Assembly (NCBI GenBank): GCA_001692895.1 | Contig: KV748181.1 | Span: 3,043,640 to 3,107,639 of the forward strand | DNA: 64,000 nucleotides | Direction: 5' to 3' | Source: Cenococcum geophilum 1.58 | Lineage: Eukaryota; Ascomycota; Dothideomycetes; Gloniales; Gloniaceae | Part shown: positions 55,021-64,000 of the stretch, piece by piece | Layout of the letters: each line of letters starts with the position of its first letter | Position numbering within the stretch: position 1 is the first letter of the stretch | The notes under the pieces: model-generated | The model's database searches: none | What the model saw: only the letters and a program-made list of their open reading frames with translations | Told to the model about the DNA's origin: nothing | Made by a program: the position numbers and the translations under genes

Positions 55021-55919
55021 CTACTCCTTATAAAGACAAAGCTTTTGTAAGGCTATAAGCGCCTTATTAAGCTTAATTTGAGGTTGCTTAATAGCTTCCT
55101 TATCTATTTCCGCATCGCGATTAGGCCCTGCGTAGAGCTCTGCTACGTGCTTAATAAGATCCTCTAATGAATCTTCTACTTCCTCACCTGGTAGCTTAAT
55201 AAAATCCCAAATATTTACTACGGTGTGAATTCTTCCTGCTGTAAGCAGCTGTTCTACCATTTGCTGCATCTTATCAACTATAGGAGGATCTAGATAGTCT
55301 TAAGGGTAAGGCTGTGGGCCTATACGAGAGCCAAATAACGTAGATTTAATGAAGCAATTCTTAATCGTCTGTGGTGTAACTTCCTTCCAAGCTTTAACTG
55401 ACCATTGAATTGCCTATAAGACGTGCATCTGCTTAATTGGATCCTTATTTTAAAGCAAGAGCTCTACTATAAATTGCAGCTAGTATTACCGGTAGAGCAG
55501 CTTAAAGTTTGCGATTATCCCTTAATTAAAAGGCTAATATACTGAGGTGCAATTAGGAGGAAGGAGCTCTACGCGCGTGTTCTTAAGAGAGCTATTCTTA
55601 ATAAGTATTCAAACAGCTGCTTTATGGGCGCTGAAGCCGTTAATTAAGAGTAGTATCTTTCTACTATGCATCCTTTTATTAAACCAGGTAAGCTACTTAA
55701 GCATAATTACCATTATCATCTAGGCCTTCTTATTATGCTTCTATATAATATTTATTAAGGCTATATTAATACGATTCCTTGTAAAGTAATATGGCTTTAA
55801 TAATAAGCTAATTATAAAGAGAGGAAGCTTATCTAAGCTATCTATATTAGAGCAATTACTAAGAGAGATTTGTGCCTTCTACTTCTTTATTCCTAATAGA
55901 GCCTTAGTAGCCAATATAG
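55021..55919 (-). pseudogene. Fot1/pogo-type DDE_1 transposase, C-terminal part
   Basis: On the minus strand from 55919: TILATKALLGIKK, NCSNIDSLDKLPLFII, then LLLINGFSAHKAA near 55650, the second acidic block with Asp changed to Asn. RVELLPPNCTSVY lies near 55560 (third acidic region, damaged). The C-terminal half is nearly intact: AIQWSVKAWKEVTPQTIKN, then an open frame from MQQMVEQLLTAGR to the TAG at 55021-55023. The gene joins the segment at 63902-64000 across G2. The enzyme would move TIR elements into TA sites. It has few but sufficient breaks; RIP is milder here than in the gypsy copies. Confidence 0.8.
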
Positions 55920-55924
55920 TATCT
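55920..55924. repeat. Target-site duplication of G2, left (tatct)
   Basis: Identical to 63897-63901. Confidence 0.85.
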
Positions 55925-56349
55925 TATTACGGACGCTTTAAGTACGATGTTACGACTACTTAGAGAAGAGTCGGAAGAAGCTAGTTAGTTAATACAAGCA
56001 CGGTCTAGGATGGAACTAGTGGAACCATATAACAAGGGATAGTAAGTAAAGTCACGTGATATGATCTGTGTGATCTGTATAATCTATAAGATCTATAACA
56101 GAGCAAATAGAGCAGACAGAGCAAATAGAGCAACGACTTTCTTAGGAGTACGGTTGTGTATTTAAGGACCCTTAGTCCCTACCTAGATAGTTCCTTCCTT
56201 ATAGTAATTCTTAGAATATAATTAGAGTTAATCTGTTAGGCAACCACTCCACTAGTTATTATTACGTTGTTGACTTTTATACTTGCATTTCCTATATACC
56301 TAGCCTAATAATAAGCCCATCGTAGTTCTTGCTACAAGGTTCCGTTACA
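55925..56349 (+). repeat. 5' LTR of G2 (425 bp)
   Basis: Starts tattacggacgctttaag and ends ggttccgttaca, keeping the original CA end. Confidence 0.9.
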
Positions 56350-59300
56350 CAATCACTACCTAGTTACGGTATTAATATAAGAAGTTAAATAATATGCCAC
56401 TAAAAGCAGCCACTACGACGCTATTGACGGCAGCAACTACTTTAAGGACAGGAGGTGATACTAGTATAGCAGATACTGACTTATAGCAACCTGTGACGGT
56501 TAGATAGCTATAGGAAATAGTTAACTAGCTAATAGCTAATAATATAGTGTTAGAAGAAAGACTTAACGGAATAGGAGCAGCAAAGATTAAGCTATTATTA
56601 ATTAAGAGATTTATAGAAGAGAGGTTAAAGCTTAAAGAATTTCTTACGTAGATGTACTTTAAGGTCTTATAGGAGGGAGTAAAGTTACCTATACCTATAG
56701 ATCGGATAGCCTACGTAGGACTATTTTTATTAGGAAAAGCACTTAAGTAGTTTAAACCTTACCTTATAGAGATACAGGTAAACGGAATGACGACCACTAA
56801 CTAAGACGTGCGATTTATATTCTTAAGTTAGGAAGAATTCGCAGAACGACTTACACAGATATTTAAAAACCTAGAAGAAACAACTATAGCGGAAAAAAAA
56901 CTCCAGAACCTCGTGTAATAAACTTTAGTAATTAAATATATAATATAGTTCTAGACACTAGTAATATAAGTAGAGTGGAATAATAGGGCGCTTATAGCAT
57001 AGTATAAACAGGGACTTAAGGCTAAAGTCTAGGACGCGATTATCCTAATAAAAGATGCGGACACCCTAAGGGAACTAATAGATTAGGCGATTAAGATTAA
57101 TAATTAGATCTACTAAAGGGAATAGGCTAAGAGAGGCTAGGATAGAGTTCTATAGTTATATAAGGCGCAAAGTACGCAACAACAAAAGCTAAGTTAGAAA
57201 CTATAGTATAGTGCAGAGCTAATAGACCTAAGTAGTACTAAAGAAGCCTATAAGAGATGGAGCAAACTATAGAAACCCAGAGGATAAGAATTAAGTAATT
57301 AAAGGTCTAAGGAGCAAAGGCCGAATTAGGGATCTTAATAGCAGAAGACATTTAGGCGGACTTTATAGTAAGAGAAATGGTTTAAAGAAGGAGCTTATAT
57401 AAATTGCGGAAAATAAGGTTATTATATTAGAGACTATAGAAGTAGGCAGAGTTACTACGTAGTAAAAGGTATAAGACTAGTAGACGATATATATATATAG
57501 AGGGACAATAATATACTGCGAGGAACAAAAGAATATTTAATTAGAAGTTTTGCGTTTTGTTATAACAATACATACCAAATTTATAAGGACGCTAAATATG
57601 GCGCAAGCTATTAGCTATAAGAGCCAGCACCTATAAGATATAGAGGAACTAACGAACTAGTTTATAGATTGGATATTAAGGACAATAAATTCGACCTAGG
57701 TGAAATATTCCGTAATAATAAGGCAATAAGGGCTGCTTACTAGGAGCAAGTAAACCTTAAAGATATTATACTAGAGGTAGAGAATAATTCTACTATAGAA
57801 TAAAGAATATTAGTAGGGATTAAAACCCCACTAGATACGATGTCTATCGCTTTATAAGACGTAAGAGAAGTAGGACAGCGAACTACTTCGGCACTTAATA
57901 AAGGTAAAAGGCTAAAGGCTTAAGATTCTTAGGACGAGATAAAAGACGACTAAGATTCTTAAAATAAGATAAGGTATACCTAAGGACCTATAACGGACAA
58001 AAACCGATAAAGTAGGGTAGTAGCTTAGTTTAGAAATATACAAATAAGCTTGGGATAGAGTTTCCTACAGGCATAAGACTCTTAAGACAAGATAAGTGAG
58101 ATTTAAGACTTTTAAGACGAGATAAGAACACTACGGATGCCTAGTTAGACTAAGGTAAGAGCTAAGCTTAAGTTAGAAGCAAGCTTAGGATTAAAGAATT
58201 TAAGGGACTAAGATTTTGGAATATAAATAAGGACACCTATAGATAAGAGGTAAGGAGCTTCTTTATAGATTAGAGAATCTATAGCGCAAATAGTAACTAG
58301 ACTAAGAGACAGATATATAGACCTAGAAGACTTACTAGGGGAACGTAGTGTTTAGCCTAAAGATTAAAAGTTTAATACCAGGATTAAGAAGTAAGACGAC
58401 TTTAAGGATTAAAGCATAAGGCGCAAACTAAAAGAAACTATGGAAGAGTTTAGGTAAAGAATTATCGCATAGCAAGAGTAGAAACTAGATAAGAGATTTA
58501 GTATATTAGGACGTATAAAGGATAGGGCACTAGTATAAAGAATCACTAATAGGCCGAGAGCAGGCACACTAAAAGCTAAGTGGCTTACCGAACTAGAAAA
58601 CGAAGAGGATTTAGAGATTCTAACTAGGTTTAAAGAATAATATATAAAGGGCTGTTATAATATAGTAATAAGAAGATACTTTCTTATGGACAGACCGTAT
58701 ATACTCCAACAGCTATACTAAAAGTGGTATAGGTAAAGGCACAATAATAAGTAGGAAGATTTCTATATATAGTTGGATAAAAAAGTTATTTAGGACCACC
58801 TGATTATAGAGAAGGCTATAACGTATATTAAAGGAGCCTTAATTATAACGTTAAAGGATCTAAAGGAATGTTTAGAGGACTAGAGAAGCAAGAGACGTAT
58901 CTTAGTACCTGCAAATAAAGTTATAACGTTTAGATTAGCATAATAAAGGTTTAAACTTAGGGATAAAGACAAGCTAAGAGTTAACCTAAAGTACCTAGTA
59001 TACTATATATTATTATAGATTGCGTATATAGACGATATATATAAAATGTATAAGAATCTAAAGGAAAAGAATTGAAAATACTCTATAAGGATATACTAGA
59101 TAACGGATAAGTAATAGTATAGGAATACTAAATATATATATAGATGGCATCTAGTAGAGGTCTAAGAGGAAGAAAGTTTAGTACTTTAACCAGGAAGATT
59201 CCTTACGGAAGAATACTTAGACGGATAATAGTAGTAGAAATGCCTAGAAAACACGTGTCTATAGTATATTAAAGATAAAAAGCGAACTAGGTATTGGCTA

Positions 59301-60204
59301 AAGAGCGAGCCAAGTACACTAGAATTAAGTAGCTAATAGTTAGGAAAAGTAGAGGCCTATAGAACTAGAGGGAGCTAGTAATAGAGCCTTAGACCCTTAA
59401 AGGAATTTAAGGATAATACCTAAATTTACAAATTAATTAGCAAGATTAGTAGTTTAAAGCGCTAATAGATAGTAGAGTAACGCGAAACCATATCTTACTA
59501 GTAGTAGTTAAGAGAATAGGACTACCTTACAGATAAAAGAAGCAACCTTACCTATTAGTTATAATTTTAGGAGATCTAATAGCCTATAGAGGAGGCATTA
59601 TTAATCTTAAAACAGGACCTATTTAGATAACTATTAAAGGGAGATAAATTGAGATATCTTTTAATATCCTACTATTGGGACGGGATAAGGCAGTATTAGG
59701 TATGCCTTAGTTATAGGAATATAATCTAAGGATTAATTAGATTATAGGTTAAGTTAATATTAGAGATACGCGACGCCGCAAAATGTAATAATAAGCCAAG
59801 TTGGTATAGTACTAAGTAGGAGCAACCTATAAAGAAATAGAAAAAGGACTAAGTTATATACTAAAAAGATACTATAAGTATAGCAAGAAACTATAGTTAC
59901 TAGAAAGTAAAAAGCTGTTAAAGTATATAGTATAGAACTATAAAATAGAGTTAGAACTAAAAATAAGTCTAAAGTTCTTTCTAATCTATAAGCTTACTAA
60001 AGAAGAAGATAGAGCGTTAAAAGAGTTTATCTAGGAAAATCTACGAAAGGGATATATTAGACTATCGCAGTCATCAGCAGGTTATCCAGTACTATTTATA
60101 CTAAAGAAAAATGGTAAACTAAGGCTGTATATTAACTATAGACAGTTAAACAGTATTACTAGAAAGGATAGGTATCCTTTACCCTTAATTAGCAAAATCT
60201 AAAA

Positions 60205-60292
60205 NAGNATAGGNAANNNNNAAATCTTTANNAAGATAGATCTAANATNNGCNTACTATTAGATTAGNATTAAGGAAGGCNATNAATAAAAN
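60205..60292. other. Ambiguous bases (N) in G2 RT
   Basis: Many N bases just upstream of the RT active site. The aligned part of G1 (about 12860-12950) is fully called. Confidence 0.85.
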
Positions 60293-61707
60293 GCAGCCTT
60301 TAGGTTAAAGGAAGGACTATATAAGCTATTAGTTATATAATTTGGGCTTATAAACGTACTAGCAATGTTCTAAAAGCATATTAATAATATATTAGAAGAA
60401 CACTTAAATAAATTTATTATAGTATATCTTAATAATATTATTATCTACTTAATAACTAAGGAAGAATACGGAGAACACGTTAAATAGGTCTTAAAGAGAC
60501 TATAAGAAGAATAGATGCTAGTAGCAATTAAGAAATGCAAGTTCTTTACCAGGAAGACCGATTTCGTTAGATTTATTATTAAACTAGGCCAACTTAGCAT
60601 AGATCTAAAGAAGATTAAGGCTATAGTAAATTAGCAGGAACCGGAAAACGTTATATAGTTAAGATTATTCCTAGGGTTTTGCAATTACTATAGAAGGTTT
60701 ATAGCGCAGTAGTTAAAGGACATTAAGCCATTTACGCGGTTAATAAAGAAAGAAGAACTATAGGTATAGGGAGAGGAGTAAAGGGAACTCTTTAAGAAAG
60801 TTAAAGAGTTATTTACCTAGGAGCCAGTTTTTAAGATCTATTAACTAGGACTAAAGACGGTTGTAAAAACGGATGCATTAAACTATATACTAGGGGCGTA
60901 CTTTATATAAAAGCATTAAAACGGATAGCACCTAGTGGCATACTATAGTTGAAAGATAACACCACTAGAGTTAAACTATAACATCTATAATAAGGAGTTA
61001 TTAGGTATAGTTACAGCATTAAAGGAATAGAGAGCATTCTTATAAGGCATAGAAAAACTATTTATAGTTAAGACGGATTATAAGAACCTAATAGGATTCC
61101 TAATAACGAAGGAACTTAACTAAAGATAGGTTAGATAGGCAGAGATACTTACGGAATACTATTTTGAGATTTAGTATACTAAAGGTATAGACAATATAAG
61201 GGCAGATACTCTAAGCCGTAAAGCTAAACTATAAAATAAGGGAAAGCTATTAGGGGCTTTATTACGAAAAGATATAGATAGGTTAATTAGGTATAATTAT
61301 CCAAAAATTATAGCAACTTAGAAAGACAATAAATTAGAGAAAGTCTACGAGATACTAAAAAGCTTTTAGGGATAAAGAATTCTAAAAGTATAGCTAAAAG
61401 ATTTATAGACGGATATATACGAAAATCAAGAAGTAAAGTATATCCTAAAAAGCATAGCAGAGCAGTTTATAGAAGACTTCCATAAGGGACTAATTTAAGG
61501 ACACAATAAAGCCATAGGCTTAGTGTTAAGACTCTAGGAGGAGTATATTATTAACAGAATCTAAAGGATAGCTAAAAGGGTTACTAAAGAATATCTAGAT
61601 TATTAAAGGAATAAACTAACGAGGCATAAGCTATATAGAGGGCTATAACCTATTAAAATACTAAAGAGACTATAGGAGGTTATATTATAGGACTTTATTA
61701 TTAAGTT

Positions 61708-61750
61708 NNTAAANTTAANNGATCCTATTACNNGNTAAGATTANNACGCN
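61708..61750. other. Ambiguous bases (N) in G2 integrase
   Basis: Several N bases within the integrase core; the corresponding part of G1 (about 14360-14405) is called. Confidence 0.85.
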
Positions 61751-62759
61751 ATTTTAGTAATAGTAGATAAGCTTATAAAGTAGGGATACTTTATAGCATA
61801 TATAGAAGAAATCTTAGCGGAAGATATCGCTAGAATCTATATTAAAGAAGTATTTATAAGATATAGAGTACTAAGCAAGATTATATCGGATAAAGATCTA
61901 AGATTCGTAGTAGTATTTTAGGAAGTATTCTTAGTAAAGTAAGGAGTTTAAGTAGTAACTTTTACCGCATATTATTCGTAAACAGACGGTTAAATAGAAA
62001 GATTAAACTAGACACTAGAACAGTATTTAAGGCATTATATTAATTATATATAGAATAATTAGGTATCACTATTACTAGTTATATAGTTTACATACAATAT
62101 AACACCTTAAGAAGGAATAGGCACATTACTATTTAAGGCAAATTATGGATATAAGCTAAGAATATTATTATTACTATAGCAAGCGAAGAAAACGAGTAGT
62201 ATAGCTAAAGAAAGAATAAAGGATTTAATAAATCTTTATATAGACCTTATAAAATTAGTAAAGAAAGTATAAAAGAGAATAAAAAAGTATTATAATGCTA
62301 AGAGATCTAAGGGACTAGATCTTAAGGAGGGAGATAAAGTATAGCTACTATATAAAAATTTCAAGAGTTAACAACTAAGTAAGAAGTTAGACTACGTTAG
62401 ACTAGAACCTTTCAAAATTAAGTAGAAAATTTTACCGGTTATATATAAGTTAAACCTACTAGCCAAAATAAAGATCTACCCTATATAGTATATTGTAATA
62501 CTAGAGCTAGTATATAGGAATGTTAAGCCACTAGTTTATAAAGCAGACACGTATAAAGGACAAGAAGAAGATAAATAGTAAGTTTTAAAGATTATTAATT
62601 ATAAGGATATTAACAACGAAATATAGTATAAGGTTAAGTAGATAGGCTATACCAAGACTACCTAGGAGCTATAAGAGAATTTAAAAAATGCTATAGAAAA
62701 GGTACAGAAGTATTAGAAGAGAAAAGGTTAGGTAGTATTAATAAAGAGGAATTACTAAA

Positions 62760-63455
62760 GAATAAGTTACCTAAGGGGGACCCAGGAAGAGCAACTGCCA
62801 AACTACTCGGAGTTATTTCCTTCTCTATTAAAAGAGAATCCGTTTTTTTATTACCTAGTTCCTATAAACCTTATTCTATAAGTTTCTACTCCTTAAAATA
62901 GACCTTCTTACGCACTTTCTTAAGACGAATTAGTTAAGTAGAGGCAGCAAGACGGGAGTTAAGAGCCCGCTGTTAAGTATTAGTAGCCTCCTTCTTAGCA
63001 TTACGTAAACAATAAAATTCCGCTAAAGTAATAAATAGTTTATTATTAAGCTTCGCAGCAGTAAATTAAATATAAAACCCTAAAATAAATTAATTAGGGA
63101 ACTAGATAACTATTAAGAGTAATAGGTCGCATATACTTAGCGTTAGAAATTAAGCGAATATCGTAAGACGATTAAATATTTGCTTTAGTGCACTCTAAAT
63201 AAAAAGAGGGTTGCTAAGATAAAGGGCTTACCAACGTAACGTAAACTAACCCCTCTTTTACACAACGGGAATATAGAGATAGCATTACCTCACTAAGCGA
63301 TAGTATAGAAGAAACTATACGCGTATAATAAAGGGTTAAGGAAGAGAAAGAAACTTTAGGCATAATAAGTAATAATATTAACTAAATTAATTAGATGGAT
63401 ATTACACCTCTAGTAAATAACTTAGAGATATTTAGAATCTTTAAGGATAAAGATA
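62760..63455. other. G2 region between pol and 3' LTR, conserved in G1
   Basis: Collinear with 15400-16095. On the minus strand near 62885-63080 it reads FTAAKLNNKLFITLAEFY, ALNSRLAAS and LIRLKKVRKKV, in frame with the G1 copy apart from TAA/TAG. On the plus strand near 63330-63455 it reads GIISNNIN and DITPLVNNLEIFRIFKDK. Coding strand undecided. Confidence 0.45.
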
Positions 63456-63471
63456 AAGAGGAAGGAGATAG

Positions 63472-63896
63472 TGTTACGGACGCTTTAAGTATAATATTAC
63501 GACTACTTAGAGAAGAGTTAGAAGAAGCTAGTTGGTTAATATAAGCACAGTCTAGGATAGAACCAGTAGAACTATATAATAAGGGATAGTAAGTAGAGTC
63601 ACGTAATGTAATCTATATAATCTATATAATCTATAAGATCTATAATAAAGCAAATAGAGCAGACAAAGTAAATAGAGTAATAACTTTCTTAGGAGTACGG
63701 TTGTGTATTTAAGGACCCTTAGTCCCTACCTAGATAGTTCCTTCCTTGTAGTAATTCTTAGAATATAATTAGAGTTAATCTATTAGGCAACCACTCCACC
63801 AGTTGTTATTACGTTGTTGACTTTTATACTTGCATTTCCTACACACCTAGCCCAATAACGAGCCTATTGTAGTTCTTGCTACAAGGTTCCGTTATA
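63472..63896 (+). repeat. 3' LTR of G2 (425 bp)
   Basis: Starts tgttacggacgctttaag and ends ggttccgttata; equal in length to the 5' LTR. Confidence 0.9.
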
Positions 63897-63901
63897 TATC
63901 T
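63897..63901. repeat. Target-site duplication of G2, right (tatct)
   Basis: Identical to 55920-55924. Confidence 0.85.
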
Positions 63902-64000
63902 AGTATAGCCTTCTAAAATAGCCCTATCTTATCCATATTATAAACGTCCTTTAGTAAATAAGGTATAATAATTGCTTAAAGCTCTACCATGCGATCTTCT
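63902..64000 (-). pseudogene. Fot1/pogo-type transposase, N-terminal part (continues beyond window)
   Basis: The minus strand reads DVYNMDKIGLF, a stop at a Trp position, then KAILDT joining the C-terminal segment. NMDxxGLF is the first acidic motif of DDE_1 transposases. The rest of the N-terminus, including the DNA-binding domain, is outside the window. Confidence 0.72.

Larger units (their letters stand above)
56394..62720 (+). pseudogene. G2 Gag-Pol, broken
   Basis: ATG 56394 is retained. The gag core is at about 56580-57200. The knuckle near 57395-57440 keeps one Cys (INCGK-GYYIRDY). Protease has D-S-R at about 59468 instead of D-S-G. RT is at about 59930-60530 with YLNN at 60425-60436. 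RNase H is at about 60840-61220, integrase at about 61430-62060 and a chromodomain near 62590-62690. N bases occur at 60205-60292 and 61708-61750. Stops are mostly TAG/TAA. Reading order and lengths parallel G1. Confidence 0.84.
55925..63896 (+). mobile_element. G2: gypsy-type LTR retrotransposon nested in Fot1 element
   Basis: 7972 bp, same family and order as G1, with two 425-bp LTRs and a perfect TSD tatct. A polypurine tract (aaagaggaaggagatag) ends at 63471. Removing it and one tatct restores a continuous transposase frame on the minus strand. Confidence 0.93.
54746..64000 (-). mobile_element. Fot1/pogo-type DNA transposon, split by G2, runs off the window
   Basis: The left end cagtaaaatctgctt follows a TA at 54744-54745 and matches the MITE end at 51609. 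The transposase is on the minus strand, with its C-terminus near the left end. G2 (55925-63896) interrupts it, and the N-terminal part continues past 64000. The right inverted end is outside the window. Confidence 0.82.

Noticed and set aside
1..64000. CRISPR array, tRNA or rRNA genes, telomeric repeat
   Set aside because: No regularly spaced identical repeats with unique spacers, no convincing tRNA or rRNA sequence, and no run of TTAGGG units were seen; isolated ttaggg words are scattered by chance.

Overview
The window looks like heterochromatin of a filamentous ascomycete (Pezizomycotina) with repeat-induced point mutation (RIP). It is AT-rich, very rich in TpA and poor in CpA/TpG. Transposon reading frames are broken mainly by TAG/TAA where Gln or Trp codons are expected, and catalytic Asp codons often read Asn. 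These are family-based inferences from reading the sequence; no search was run. Outside one HET-domain pseudogene (52660-54607), almost everything recognisable is a mobile element, and no gene is intact.

Layout from left to right. 1-2280: 3' part of a Ty1/copia element (C1, +). 2631-6595: an element with inverted ends carrying palindrome arrays, split by a 2.1-kb non-LTR element (LINE-A, -). 6980-8601: fragments of a pogo/Fot1-type and a piggyBac-like transposase (+). 8602-16536: gypsy element G1 (+). 16887-22453: truncated gypsy G3 (-), split by LINE-B (+, 17942-20040). 22459-28614: gypsy G4 (-) with a 407-bp snap-back MITE inside. 28620-31480: simple-sequence and unidentified DNA plus a 182-bp MITE. 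31480-44941: gypsy G5 (+), interrupted by a Tc1/mariner element (33838-35295, -) and by gypsy G6 (37391-44008, +). 45230-51528: copia element C2 (-). 51609-51946: a Fot1-type MITE. 52660-54607: HET pseudogene (+). 54746 to past the window end: a Fot1/pogo element (-), split by gypsy G2 (55925-63896, +), which is of the same family as G1.

The elements nest, and many insertions can be dated relative to each other from target-site duplications (TSDs): LINE-A 13 bp, LINE-B 11 bp, G4 gtaat, G6 gtagt/atagt, C2 aaact, G2 tatct, and TA for the Tc1 element and the MITEs. For G6, G2, the Tc1 element and the snap-back MITE, removing the insertion and one TSD copy rejoins the host element's reading frame.

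The most unusual item is the pair of 2.1-kb non-LTR insertions. They share both ends, have A-rich tails and TSDs, and encode only a zinc-knuckle ORF1 with no reverse transcriptase. This suggests a fungal ORF1-only retroposon moved in trans. Also notable are a near-perfect 407-bp palindrome, ACGCGT-bearing tandem repeats in the C2 LTRs, and the HET pseudogene held between two elements with related ends.
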